Part shown: positions 33,160 through 42,168 of the stretch, in pieces
Layout: each line of letters starts with the position of its first letter
Position numbering within the stretch: position 1 is the stretch's first letter
NCBI GenBank assembly: GCA_913043285.1
Contig: CAJWML010000001.1
Span: 620,001 to 684,000 of the forward strand
DNA length: 64,000 bases
Origin: CAKZNE01 sp002695025
GTDB lineage: Bacteria; Bacteroidota; Bacteroidia; Flavobacteriales; Schleiferiaceae
Direction: 5' to 3'
The notes under the pieces: generated by a model
Databases searched by the model: none
What the model was told of the DNA's origin: nothing
The model's input: the letters and a program-made list of their open reading frames with translations, nothing else
Made by a program: the position numbers and the translations under genes

Positions 33160-34314
33160 ATGAAGATATCCATCATAGGCTCCGGTTCCATGGGTTCCGG
33201 CATTGCACAAATAGCCGCACAGCACAATAACGAAACCGTATTGGTAGACACTTCTGAAGAAGCCGTAGCAAAGGCAAAGGAAGGTCACCGGAAAATACTG
33301 GCTCGGTTGGTAGAAAAGGGAAAACTGGCCGAGGGTGAGGATCAGGAAATAATAGCCCGTATTACATATACCACGGATATGGAAAAGGTAAGCGGCAGCG
33401 ATATGGTGATAGAAGCCATCATTGAAAACCTGGACATCAAAAAGAAAGTATTTGCCCAGCTGGAAAAGCTTTGCAGTGACGGGGCTATCCTGGCCTCCAA
33501 CACCTCCTCACTATCTATAGCTTCTATAGGTGCAGCCTTGAAAAAGCCCGAGCGCGTAATAGGTATCCATTTTTTTAACCCGGCTCCTTTAATGCCTTTA
33601 GTGGAGATCATCCCGGCCGTACAAACCGATGCTAAAATAGCGGTGAAAGCCCGGGAGATCATTGATGCATGGGGCAAAGTAAGTGTACTGGCCAAAGATA
33701 CACCCGGGTTTATTGTAAATCGCGTGGCTCGCCCGTTCTACGGGGAAGCCGTTCGGATGTACGAAGAAGGCTTTGCAGACCCAGCTACGATTGACTGGGC
33801 CATGACGGAACTGGGTGGTTTTCGCATGGGCCCGTTTACCCTGATGGATTTTATCGGACATGATGTGAATTATGCTGTTTCGTCCAGTGTATTTGAAGCC
33901 TTTTATTATGACCCCCGCTATAAGCCTAATTTTACCCAGAAGCGCCTGGTGGAAGCAGGCTGGCTGGGGCGCAAAAGCGGCCGGGGCTTTTATGATTACC
34001 GGGAAGGGGCTTCTCAGCCAGAAGCGGTACAAGACCGGGAACTAGGAGAAAACATTCTCTGGCGTATCCTGGTAATGCTGATCAACGAAGCTGCGGATGC
34101 TTTATACCTCAACATTGCTTCCCGCGAGGATATTGACCTGGCCATGACCAAAGGGGTAAATTACCCCAAAGGCTTGTTGAAATGGGCCGATGAGAAAGGA
34201 ATACAAAACTGTGTGGACACGATGGACCGCCTCCATCAGGAGTACCTGGAAGACCGTTACCGCTGCAGCCCCTTATTACGCAAAATGGCCAGGGACCGGA
34301 AGACCTTTTATTAA
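33160..34314 (+). CDS. paaH: 3-hydroxyacyl-CoA dehydrogenase PaaH
   Basis: This NAD-dependent dehydrogenase of 384 residues is expected to oxidise 3-hydroxyadipyl-CoA to 3-oxoadipyl-CoA in phenylacetate breakdown. The N-terminal Rossmann motif is 'GSGSMGSGIA' (7-16), followed by 'ASNTSSLSI', 'IGIHFFNPAPLMPLVEI' (with the catalytic His) and 'PGFIVNRVARPFYGEA'. The C-terminal helical domain appears twice in part ('GWLGRKSGRGFYDY', then 'NEAADALYLNIASREDIDLA'), giving the longer PaaH-type architecture. The gap to paaG is 148 bp with no clear terminator. Its last 4 bp overlap the stop of the convergent LamG gene. Confidence 0.9.
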   Translation: MKISIIGSGSMGSGIAQIAAQHNNETVLVDTSEEAVAKAKEGHRKILARLVEKGKLAEGEDQEIIARITYTTDMEKVSGSDMVIEAIIENLDIKKKVFAQLEKLCSDGAILASNTSSLSIASIGAALKKPERVIGIHFFNPAPLMPLVEIIPAVQTDAKIAVKAREIIDAWGKVSVLAKDTPGFIVNRVARPFYGEAVRMYEEGFADPATIDWAMTELGGFRMGPFTLMDFIGHDVNYAVSSSVFEAFYYDPRYKPNFTQKRLVEAGWLGRKSGRGFYDYREGASQPEAVQDRELGENILWRILVMLINEAADALYLNIASREDIDLAMTKGVNYPKGLLKWADEKGIQNCVDTMDRLHQEYLEDRYRCSPLLRKMARDRKTFY

Positions 34315-35702
34315 GGTTCAATAGTAAGCAACCACGTTTTTTGGCTTTCCGCGTCCGATCGCTGGAATGTAAGCTGGTAAATACCCGCAGGCAGGTTTAC
34401 TTCAATATTGGTTTCAGGCACTCCGTCAATGGGTTTACTGGCGAGCAAAGCCCCGGTAAGGCTTGAAATGTGCAAGACACCCTTACCTATATCTGATCCC
34501 TGGCTGAAAGTAAAAGAGCCTTTACTGGGGTTAGGGTAGATACGGGCTGACTCTAAGGCACTTTCTTCTACATCTGCAAATCCGATGTAGAGGCAGGCGG
34601 AGGTATCACTGCAATTACCTTTGGTTACCACTACGGCATAGCTCCCGGTATTCTTGGGAATAAACTTTTGCTGTGTGGCTCCGGGAACCGCAGTTCCCGT
34701 AATACAGTCAATCCAGGTATAGGTGCCGGTTGCAGAAGCGGACTGCAAAGTGATGGCGTTAAACTTACTGATACCAACGTCAATGGAATCTACCTCTAAG
34801 GTTAGCTGAACCAGGGAATCGCACCCACCTCCCAGGGGAATGACTTGTTGGTAAACGCCAGCCTGTTTGTAATACTGTCCTTCAAAAAACAGGCTATCGC
34901 CCGCACAAATGGAAGCGGTTGTGGAGCCATGCAGGCTTACCCCGGAAACAAAATTGGAAGAAGTTCCGCTCAGGGCAAAGCCGTTGAGGGCGCCATTGAT
35001 GTTGCCCTTAGTGTCCATTAATGTCGTAATTCCTGAATTGGTGCCCCCGGAAGTGCCCTGATTACACTGGTAAAAAAGCTTCAGGTTGGGGTCTGAGGAC
35101 TCCAGGCCATAATTATAAAGACAATTGACCTCGGCAGCAGAAAGAGCCTTATCCCACAAACCCACCTCATCCAGCTGGCCACCCAGCATAAAGTCGGCAC
35201 TGGAGAAGGGTATACGTCCCAGGTTCAGTGTTTCAGTAGTGTTGGTAATGCTGCCGCTGGCTGCAACGTTGTCGGACAAGCTACCATTAAGGTATATCTT
35301 GAGAGCGCTGCCATTGTAGGTAAGCACAACATGCTGCCAGGTGTTGATCTGGAAGCCCGTTGCCGAAACGTCAAAGTTGTTGCCGGCACTGTTCCGGATA
35401 CGTCCCTCCAGGGTATTGGTAGAGAGGTGCAGGATGTAAAAATCACAATTAATTTCATTGCGAAACCCCGCAAAACCATCAAAATTAGGGTAACTGGGAG
35501 AAGGGTTGGTAGCATATACCCAGCAACTGAGACTCATGCCTGTTGACGAGGCAATCTGTGCAGAAGCATTTGGACAAGTTACATAATCATCCACCCCATC
35601 AAATGAAAGGCTGTTTTCACCTTGCGCCTGGGTAGCAGACCATTGAAAAATACAGAAAAGCAGGAACAGACAGGCGCTTAAGGGTGTAGTAGGTTTCTTC
35701 AT
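34311..35702 (-). CDS. T9SS-secreted LamG-domain protein
   Basis: This 463-residue exported protein has a signal peptide ending 'SATQAQ'. Residues about 29-205 form a concanavalin/LamG-like jelly roll: 'LSFDGVDDYV', 'MSLSCWVYA', 'TWQHVVLTYNGSALKIYLNG', 'GQLDEVGLWDKALSAAEVNC'. A middle region has the 'CAGDSLFFEGQYYKQAGVY' pattern common in Bacteroidota surface proteins, and the C-terminus is a type A sorting domain ('IYPNPSKGSFTF'). It probably binds carbohydrate or matrix at the cell surface. It sits on the opposite strand inside the paa region and shares no evident role with it. Confidence 0.88.
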   Translation of the reverse strand: MKKPTTPLSACLFLLFCIFQWSATQAQGENSLSFDGVDDYVTCPNASAQIASSTGMSLSCWVYATNPSPSYPNFDGFAGFRNEINCDFYILHLSTNTLEGRIRNSAGNNFDVSATGFQINTWQHVVLTYNGSALKIYLNGSLSDNVAASGSITNTTETLNLGRIPFSSADFMLGGQLDEVGLWDKALSAAEVNCLYNYGLESSDPNLKLFYQCNQGTSGGTNSGITTLMDTKGNINGALNGFALSGTSSNFVSGVSLHGSTTASICAGDSLFFEGQYYKQAGVYQQVIPLGGGCDSLVQLTLEVDSIDVGISKFNAITLQSASATGTYTWIDCITGTAVPGATQQKFIPKNTGSYAVVVTKGNCSDTSACLYIGFADVEESALESARIYPNPSKGSFTFSQGSDIGKGVLHISSLTGALLASKPIDGVPETNIEVNLPAGIYQLTFQRSDAESQKTWLLTIEP

Positions 35703-35894
35703 AGTATGTTTACGGGTTGGTGTTCTAAGCTAATATAGCGATTAATTTCGTGAAATGCTCAGGTTTTGAGTAAGTTAGGATTTTTATTTGGGAAGGCAGC
35801 TCCATAAAGAAGGCAACGGGAGTAAGGCCGGGTTTGGAGTTGTTTTTTGGGATGAAAAGAAATCGCTAATGGCATCGTTATACCTGTTACATAC

Positions 35895-36932
35895 ATGATA
35901 CTTCACGTCTCTAAAACAGCTTTGATCATTTTTCAGGTGCTTATATGTGTTCATGTGAACGCACAACGAGCGGATCTTGATGCATATTTCAACCGCCTCT
36001 CCTCAACCGGCAAGGCTATGGGAAGTGTGTGCGTTTACCAAAAAGGTGAGCCTCTCTACCAAAAAGCCTTTGGTTACGGATCAATCAAGCCGGCCATACA
36101 AGCGGACTCTCTAACCCGGTACCGGATAGGCTCCGTTTCTAAAATCTTTACCTCGGTGGTTATCCTGCAAATGGCAGAAGAAAAGAAGTTGAGACTGTCG
36201 GACAAGCTATCCCGCTTTTTCCCCGACTGGTCTCTTGCCCGGGAGCTTACTATAGAGCAAGTGATGCGGCACCAAAGCGGCATTCATAATTTTGCCAATG
36301 ACCGTTCCGGAACATACCAGGAGGCGGATCCACAAACCCGGGAAGAGGTACGAGCCATTTTGAGCAAGTCCAGGCCTGATTTTAAACCGGGAACCCGCAC
36401 CGCATATAATAATGCCAATTATATAGTGCTGAGTTTGGTAGCGGAGGCCTTGGACAGCACAGACTTTTCAGCGATTATTAAAAAACGCATTACAGACCGG
36501 GTTCAATTGAAGAGGACTTACCTCGGTGATTCCATAAACCCGGAAAAGGGAGAGGCCTTTTCCTATTATTATAAGAAGGGGTGGAAACTGAATTCTCAGG
36601 CCGACTGCCAAGGACTCTTGGGAGCGGGGGGTCTGGTGTCTACCCCTAATGAGCTGTGCAGATTTATGGAAGCCCTTTTTAACCTGCGGTTCTTTTCAAA
36701 GGAAAGCCTCGATCTCATGCTGTCATTACAGGAAAATATGGGGCTGGGAATCTTCAGCTACCCTTTCGGAACAGCTACCTGTTACGGACATGCAGGAAAT
36801 ATTGATGCCTTTGAAAGTATGACGGGCTTTTTCCAGGGTAAGGACCTCTCCTTTGCAGTATGCCTGAACGGTTCCAGGGAATCGTTCAATGATATCCTGA
36901 TCGAGTTGTTGAAACACTTTGCCGGGCCCTAA
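35895..36932 (+). CDS. Serine beta-lactamase-like hydrolase
   Basis: This 345-residue exported protein (signal peptide ending 'CVHVNAQ') has the class C beta-lactamase/esterase/D-Ala-D-Ala carboxypeptidase fold. SxxK is Ser80-Val-Ser-Lys83 in 'RIGSVSKIF', the second motif is Tyr171-Asn-Asn173 in 'TAYNNANYIVLS', and a third HxG-type motif is 'GHAGNIDAF'. These give a full catalytic set. Family members act on peptides, esters or beta-lactams, so resistance should not be assumed. It is a single gene, with 191 featureless bases between its start and the divergent LamG gene. Confidence 0.87.
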   Translation: MILHVSKTALIIFQVLICVHVNAQRADLDAYFNRLSSTGKAMGSVCVYQKGEPLYQKAFGYGSIKPAIQADSLTRYRIGSVSKIFTSVVILQMAEEKKLRLSDKLSRFFPDWSLARELTIEQVMRHQSGIHNFANDRSGTYQEADPQTREEVRAILSKSRPDFKPGTRTAYNNANYIVLSLVAEALDSTDFSAIIKKRITDRVQLKRTYLGDSINPEKGEAFSYYYKKGWKLNSQADCQGLLGAGGLVSTPNELCRFMEALFNLRFFSKESLDLMLSLQENMGLGIFSYPFGTATCYGHAGNIDAFESMTGFFQGKDLSFAVCLNGSRESFNDILIELLKHFAGP

Positions 36933-37010
36933 GGCCAAAATTTTTATTTCTAGAGGGAATAACTGTACATTTAAATCTCCTTTGGGAGCCAAACTAAAAC
37001 ACGAATAACT

Positions 37011-38483
37011 ATGTATGCACTGCTAGTTAAGCAGCAATGGCAAAAAGCGCTACGCTCCAAATATTTCAGCCAGGGGTGGGGCGTTAAAATACTGGCCGGT
37101 TTTCTTGTTCTGTATTTCAGTGCCACCTTCCTTTTCCTGGGTTTTGCTCTACCCGAGATCATCGGTGACCTGAAGCCCGAGGCTCATTCGGTTACCAAAG
37201 TTTTTTCCGAGTTTCTGCTGTATTACCTGCTGGCCGATCTGGTGATCCGGTTTTTCATCCAGGACCTCAACGTTTTAAGCGTACGCCATTACCTCCTTCA
37301 ACCCATTCGTAAGAGCACCGTTATTCACTTTTTGCTGAGTAGTAGCTTGTTCAACTTCTTTAACCTTTTCCCGCTTTTCTTTATCCTTCCTTTTGTTTTC
37401 AGGGGAGCCCTGCCAGATTTGGGAGCGGCCGGAGCCACCTGCTGGTTCATCAGTATGCTGGGGTTGGTAAAGTTCAATCATTACCTGGCCATTTACCTGA
37501 AGCGTGTTATTGCTTTAAAGCAAAGTGTTTTTATTGGTTTTGCAGTAGCGGTTGCCGTCCTGTTTGTGGGAGATGCGCTGGATTGGTTCAGCCTGTCCAC
37601 CGTATCCTACGGCCTTTTCGGAGGTCTCGGTACCGTATGGTTTATAGGGGTTGTAGTTATTCTGGACCTTTTGGTTTATGTGCTTAATTATCGTTTTCTG
37701 CTGGCCCAGAGTTATATTGATAAGTGGACAAGTCATTCCAAGGCAGTATCCACCCAGGAGTTCAGCTTCCTGGAGTCCAGGGGAGCAGTAGGCGCCATGA
37801 TGAGTAATGAGCTTAAATTGATCCTCCGGAATAAGCGGACCAGGACCATACTTTTCATTACCCTTATGTTCAGTGCTTACGGGCTTATCTTTTACGGAGA
37901 ACCACAATACCAGGACTCTTTCATGATATTCATCTTCGTGGGTATTTTCATGACGGGCATCTTTATGATCAATTATGGCCAGTTCATGCTGGGTTGGGAG
38001 AGCGCCTATTTTGATGGGATCCTCACGCGGGCCTATCCCATGGAAGCCTTTTTCCGGGCTAAGTTCTGGTTGCTGGCCAGCAGCGCTGTGATTACGTATA
38101 CCTTATCATTGGGCTATATATATTTTGGGATGAAAGCCGTATACATCAATACCGCCTGCTTCCTTTATAATGTGGGTGTAAACACTTTTGTGTTGCTGTA
38201 TTCCTCTACTTACCAGCGGAAACGTATTGATCTCAGTAAAGGTTCGGCTTTCAATTACCAGGGCACCAGTGCCGTACAGTTCCTGATTATTCTACCCCTC
38301 ATGGTTTTGCCCATTCTTATATGGGGCGCGTTCAACGCCTTCGGAAAACCCTACTGGGGGCTCATTGCTTTAGGCGCGGCCGGTATCATAAGCCTGGCCT
38401 TCTACAAGCAATGGTTCAACGCCATCATTCAGAATTTCCAGGAGAAAAAATACCGGAGTGCCAAAGGTTTTCGCGAAGGATAA
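37011..38483 (+). CDS. DUF5687-family ABC transporter permease
   Basis: This 490-residue integral membrane protein has about 10-12 hydrophobic segments and an N-terminal 'LVKQQWQKALRSKYFSQGWG' amphipathic stretch typical of DUF5687, a Bacteroidota family found beside ABC ATPases. A soluble loop lies around 240-275 ('MSNELKLILRNKRTRT'). It is probably the membrane part of an exporter with the ATPase encoded 75 bp downstream. The substrate is unknown. Confidence 0.85.
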   Translation: MYALLVKQQWQKALRSKYFSQGWGVKILAGFLVLYFSATFLFLGFALPEIIGDLKPEAHSVTKVFSEFLLYYLLADLVIRFFIQDLNVLSVRHYLLQPIRKSTVIHFLLSSSLFNFFNLFPLFFILPFVFRGALPDLGAAGATCWFISMLGLVKFNHYLAIYLKRVIALKQSVFIGFAVAVAVLFVGDALDWFSLSTVSYGLFGGLGTVWFIGVVVILDLLVYVLNYRFLLAQSYIDKWTSHSKAVSTQEFSFLESRGAVGAMMSNELKLILRNKRTRTILFITLMFSAYGLIFYGEPQYQDSFMIFIFVGIFMTGIFMINYGQFMLGWESAYFDGILTRAYPMEAFFRAKFWLLASSAVITYTLSLGYIYFGMKAVYINTACFLYNVGVNTFVLLYSSTYQRKRIDLSKGSAFNYQGTSAVQFLIILPLMVLPILIWGAFNAFGKPYWGLIALGAAGIISLAFYKQWFNAIIQNFQEKKYRSAKGFREG

Positions 38484-38558
38484 TAAGGTTTATACGACTA
38501 ACAGTTCAATGGCGGCCATTATAACAATGTTCTAAATACATCAAAATAGTTAAAGATT

Positions 38559-39299
38559 ATGCAAGGGATTGTAAGCATTCACAACCTCAGGAAGAGTTAC
38601 AACGGAGAAGTGGTTCTGGATATCCCGGATCTCGATCTTGTAGCCGGGCAGTCCTTCGGATTAGTAGGAAACAACGGGGCTGGAAAAACCACGCTATACC
38701 GTTGCATCCTGGATCTTATAGAACCCGATAGCGGTGAGGTGATCATAAACGGGGTAGCCGTTAATAAAAGTGAAGAGTGGAAGAACAGCACCGGGAGTTT
38801 CCTGGATGAAGGTTTCCTGATCGATTACCTTACCCCGGATGAGTACTTCAACTTTATTGGTAAGCTTCATGGTATGGAAAAAGGGGAGGTAGCCTCTTTC
38901 CTGGATGGATACGAGGAGTTCTTCAATGGAGAGATCCGCAACCGCAAAAAGTACATTCGAGACCTTTCCAAGGGGAATCAAAAAAAAGTAGGAATTGTAG
39001 GGGCCCTTATCGGCAACCCACATGTGCTGGTTTTGGACGAACCCTTTGCTAACCTGGACCCTTCCACGCAATATCAGCTGCGCGATCAGCTTAAGAAACT
39101 GGACGAGGAGACGGACATTACCATGCTTATTTCCAGTCATGATCTGGGGCATGTTACTGAATTCTGCCAACGTATTGTTATTCTCGATCACGGTAAAGTG
39201 GTTAAGGATATTCATACTACTTCTGAAACCCTGCGCGAACTGGAAGACTTCTTTGTGCGCAAGGTCCGCAACGGACAGGATGTGGAGATAAACCCCTGA
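38559..39299 (+). CDS. ABC transporter ATP-binding protein
   Basis: This 246-residue ATPase subunit is complete in all motifs: Walker A 'GNNGAGKTT' (37-45), signature 'LSKGNQKK' (136-143, a degenerate LSGGQ), Walker B 'VLVLDEPF' with Asp160-Glu161, a D-loop 'NLDP' and an H-loop in 'LISSHDLGH'. It should power the DUF5687 permease encoded just before. The degenerate signature is common in exporter-type ATPases of this group. Confidence 0.92.
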   Translation: MQGIVSIHNLRKSYNGEVVLDIPDLDLVAGQSFGLVGNNGAGKTTLYRCILDLIEPDSGEVIINGVAVNKSEEWKNSTGSFLDEGFLIDYLTPDEYFNFIGKLHGMEKGEVASFLDGYEEFFNGEIRNRKKYIRDLSKGNQKKVGIVGALIGNPHVLVLDEPFANLDPSTQYQLRDQLKKLDEETDITMLISSHDLGHVTEFCQRIVILDHGKVVKDIHTTSETLRELEDFFVRKVRNGQDVEINP

Positions 39300-39322
39300 T
39301 TGGGCACCCGCAGGGGAATGTC

Positions 39323-39330
39323 TACCTTTG
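39323..39330 (+). promoter_or_regulatory. -7-like box TACCTTTG directly before an acidic protein gene
   Basis: Exact TAnnTTTG match only 4 bp before the ATG at 39335. A transcript from it would start at or next to the start codon. Confidence 0.45.
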
Positions 39331-39334
39331 CAAA

Positions 39335-39835
39335 ATGACACAAACTAAGAAGGACTTTGTGGCGGAAGCGATAGCTGATTATGAGGCTATGACTGCCGCG
39401 GAGCAAGGAAAAATGGTGGTGCAGATCCTTGAAGATCAGCCGGTGCTTATGGGCTTTATTACAAACCTGGCGGATGATTTCAGTGATAGTGAGCATGAGG
39501 CTCTTGTAGACTCAGCTGTGATTCTTATCGATGCCTTTGTAGCAGCCGGTATCCCGGTGCAGATGGTGCCCCACCAGATGGTGGAAGAGGTGATCAACGA
39601 AAAGGTAGATCAATATAATAAGAAAGACGAGCACGAGGAGCTAAGCAGCGAAGCCGTTCGGGATGTTTCGGATAGCCCACTGGTATTTGAAGATCTGAAG
39701 AACCGGGCTGTATTCAAATCCAACCTTTCGGAAGAAGATGAAGCCGGTCGGCAGAACTTTAATATTGTGCTCGATACCATCATTTCCATTATTGAAAGAT
39801 CTGCTGCCGCCACTATGGAAAAGAAAACCGATTGA
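39335..39835 (+). CDS. Acidic protein of unknown function, coupled to paaI
   Basis: This 166-residue soluble, acidic and mostly helical protein has no signal peptide and no motif I recognise. The central part is amphipathic ('LMGFITNLADDFSDSEHEAL', 'MVPHQMVEEVINEKVDQYNK'). Its stop overlaps the next ATG as TGATG, so it is cotranslated with the PaaI-type thioesterase. This links it loosely to phenylacetate or acyl-CoA metabolism, but a function cannot be assigned. Confidence 0.75.
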   Translation: MTQTKKDFVAEAIADYEAMTAAEQGKMVVQILEDQPVLMGFITNLADDFSDSEHEALVDSAVILIDAFVAAGIPVQMVPHQMVEEVINEKVDQYNKKDEHEELSSEAVRDVSDSPLVFEDLKNRAVFKSNLSEEDEAGRQNFNIVLDTIISIIERSAAATMEKKTD

Positions 39836-40242
39836 TGAAACAAGCCCGCGAGATCGTAGACCAGATGTATAGCAATGATGCCTTCAGCATTTGGCTGGGT
39901 ATTGAGCGCCTGGAGGAAAGAGCCGGGTATTCCCGTTTACAGATGACGGTACGTGAGGAAATGACCAACGGCTTTGGCATTGCCCATGGAGGCATTACCT
40001 ATTCTCTGGCTGATAGTGCCCTGGCTTTTGCCAGTAACAGTCATGGGTTGCAATCCATGAGTATAGAAACGGCTATTTCCCATACAAGACCTGTAAAGGC
40101 CGGAGATATTTTAACGGCTGAAACTGAAGAGCTGAACCAGAGTAAGCGTTTGGCTATTTATGAAGTTCGTATCACTAATCAGGATAATGAAGTGGTGGCA
40201 CTGTTTAAAGGAACGGTTTTTCGTACGGAAAAACCTTGGTAA
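39835..40242 (+). CDS. paaI: PaaI-type hotdog-fold thioesterase
   Basis: This 135-residue hotdog-fold enzyme in phenylacetate clusters hydrolyses ring-hydroxylated or dead-end phenylacetyl-CoA esters to free CoA. The signature 'NGFGIAHGGITYSLADSALA' carries the catalytic Asp/helix region, and the N-terminal 'DAFSIWLGI' and 'AISHTRPVKAGDILTAETEE' fit the family. I use ATG 39835, which overlaps the preceding TGA; a TTG 3 bp upstream is in frame but not needed. Confidence 0.9.
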   Translation: MKQAREIVDQMYSNDAFSIWLGIERLEERAGYSRLQMTVREEMTNGFGIAHGGITYSLADSALAFASNSHGLQSMSIETAISHTRPVKAGDILTAETEELNQSKRLAIYEVRITNQDNEVVALFKGTVFRTEKPW

Positions 40243-40302
40243 TAAAATTTCCGGTCAGGCGGAGTGGAGTAGAAGCCTGGCTTAACACAATTAAAATATT
40301 TC

Positions 40303-41508
40303 ATGAAAGAAGCATATATAATAGATGGCGTTCGTACACCAATCGGGAACTTTGGCGGAACACTGGCCGAGGTCCGTACAGATGATCTGGCCGCGCACGT
40401 GATACAGGAATTGGTGGCCCGTCACCCGGATCTTGATCAGGAACGCATTGCCGATGTGATCATGGGCTGTGCCAACCAGGCCGGAGAGGATAACCGGAAT
40501 GTGGCGCGTATGGCCTTATTGCTGGCTGGCCTGCCTTTTACTGTTCCTGGAGAAACGGTGAACCGCCTTTGTGCCTCAGGAATGAATGCTGCCGCCCATG
40601 CCTTTCGTGCAGTGAGAAACGGTGATGGCGATGTGTTTATAGCCGGGGGAGTAGAGAATATGACCCGGGGGCCTTACGTGATGAGCAAACCTTCAAAGGC
40701 CTTTGGTACCGATTCTAAAATGTACGACTCAAGCTTTGGCTGGCGCTTCGTTAACCCTAAGATGTTTGAACTATATGGTACGGACGCAATGGGCGAAACA
40801 GCTGAGAACCTGGTGGAGCAGTTTGGGATAAGCCGTGAAGACCAGGACACCTTTGCTTATAATAGCCAGATGAAAGCTGCGCGGGCCCAGGAAAGCGGGC
40901 GTCTTGCCAGGGAAATTGCCCCGGTAACCATTCCACAACGGAAGAAGGACCCTATCGTTTTTGCCAAGGATGAGTTCGTAAAACCCCAAACCAGTCTGGA
41001 CATATTGGCCAAACTACGTCCCGCGTTTAAAAAGGATGGAAGTGTAACCGCAGGTAATGCTTCCGGGCTGAATGACGGGGCCGGAGCATTACTTATTGCT
41101 TCTGAAGAGGGTGCAAAGAACAACAGCCTAAAGCCTTTGGCCAGGATAGTATCTATGGGAGTAGCTGGTGTGGAGCCCCGCATAATGGGTATCGGACCAG
41201 TGTATGCCAGCGAGCAGGCCTTAAAAAAAGCTGGACTTTCATTAAACCAAATGGACATTATTGAGCTTAATGAAGCCTTTGCCTCACAGGTGTTGGCCTG
41301 TACCCGTAAAATGGGTTTGGCAGATGATGATCCCAGGATAAACCCCAATGGGGGGGCCATAGCTCTGGGCCATCCCTTAGGAATGAGTGGTGCACGCCTT
41401 CTACAAACCGCGGCCATTGAATTACACGAACAGAACAAGCGTTACGCATTATGCACCATGTGTATAGGTGTGGGGCAGGGCTATGCTGTAGTGCTGGAAA
41501 AGGTTTAA
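40303..41508 (+). CDS. paaJ: 3-oxoadipyl-CoA / 3-oxo-5,6-dehydrosuberyl-CoA thiolase
   Basis: This 401-residue thiolase performs the final cleavage in phenylacetate degradation, giving acetyl-CoA and succinyl-CoA or a shortened acyl-CoA. The nucleophile is Cys90 in 'NRLCASGMNAA', with His357 in 'ALGHPLGMSGARLL' and Cys387 in 'CTMCIGVGQG' completing the triad. The N-terminal 'IIDGVRTPIGNFGGTLAEVR' and 'GGVENMTRGPYVMSKP' favour the PaaJ/PcaF branch over biosynthetic thiolases. It follows paaI by 60 bp. Confidence 0.91.
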   Translation: MKEAYIIDGVRTPIGNFGGTLAEVRTDDLAAHVIQELVARHPDLDQERIADVIMGCANQAGEDNRNVARMALLLAGLPFTVPGETVNRLCASGMNAAAHAFRAVRNGDGDVFIAGGVENMTRGPYVMSKPSKAFGTDSKMYDSSFGWRFVNPKMFELYGTDAMGETAENLVEQFGISREDQDTFAYNSQMKAARAQESGRLAREIAPVTIPQRKKDPIVFAKDEFVKPQTSLDILAKLRPAFKKDGSVTAGNASGLNDGAGALLIASEEGAKNNSLKPLARIVSMGVAGVEPRIMGIGPVYASEQALKKAGLSLNQMDIIELNEAFASQVLACTRKMGLADDDPRINPNGGAIALGHPLGMSGARLLQTAAIELHEQNKRYALCTMCIGVGQGYAVVLEKV

Positions 41509-41511
41509 GTT

Positions 41512-42117
41512 ATGGCCAAACCAAAAAATGTAGATGAATACCTGCAAAAACTGGAAGGGCACTTTGCTCACCCCATACTGAGCAAGGTGCGCCAGATCGT
41601 TCACGATACTGTTCCTGGTATTGAGGAAAAGATCAAATGGGGTTCGCCTTCTTTTGAATACAAGGGACTAATGATGAGCATGGTGGCCTTTAAGGAGAAT
41701 GCTGCGGTATGGTTTCATAAAGGTGCGCTTTTGGATGACCCCCGAGCATTACTTGAAGCGACCTCAGAAGATACCAAGTCCATGCGTAAGTACCGGATCT
41801 CTTCTATAGATGCACTGGATGAGGAAGGGCTTGTAGCCCTGGTGAAAGAAGCTGTAGCCAAAAATGAAAGCGGTGAGCAGGTAAAAGACTTTAACAAGCC
41901 AGACGGCAGGTATGACCGCTCCACAAGGTTGGAGCAGGCTTTATCTCATAACTCCCGTGCCCGGGAAACCTATGAAGCTCTTACCGGTTATAAAAAGCGG
42001 GAGTATGTAGAATTTATAGAAAGCGCGAAACAGGAAGCCACCCGTCAGCGTAGGCTAGAAAAGTCCATCAATTTGCTGGAACAGGGCCGGGGCCTTAATG
42101 ATCAGTATCGCACATAA
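41512..42117 (+). CDS. DUF1801 / YdeI-like protein
   Basis: This 201-residue cytosolic protein begins with a DUF1801 domain ('LSKVRQIVHDTVPGIEEKIK', 'WGSPSFEYKG') and ends with the helical YdeI-type extension ('REYVEFIESAKQEATRQRRL'), a combination common in Bacteroidota. The function is not established; frataxin-like folding has been suggested for DUF1801. It lies 3 bp after the thiolase stop, so it is cotranscribed, probably without a pathway role. Confidence 0.85.
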   Translation: MAKPKNVDEYLQKLEGHFAHPILSKVRQIVHDTVPGIEEKIKWGSPSFEYKGLMMSMVAFKENAAVWFHKGALLDDPRALLEATSEDTKSMRKYRISSIDALDEEGLVALVKEAVAKNESGEQVKDFNKPDGRYDRSTRLEQALSHNSRARETYEALTGYKKREYVEFIESAKQEATRQRRLEKSINLLEQGRGLNDQYRT

Positions 42118-42168
42118 CCTTATGCCTGGAAGGCGCTTGTAGCCTTTAACGTTAAAAGCTCAATCAAT

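Noticed and set aside
35895..36932. Calling this an antibiotic resistance beta-lactamase
   Set aside because: The motifs fit the wide class C/esterase/peptidase family and nothing points to drug hydrolysis.
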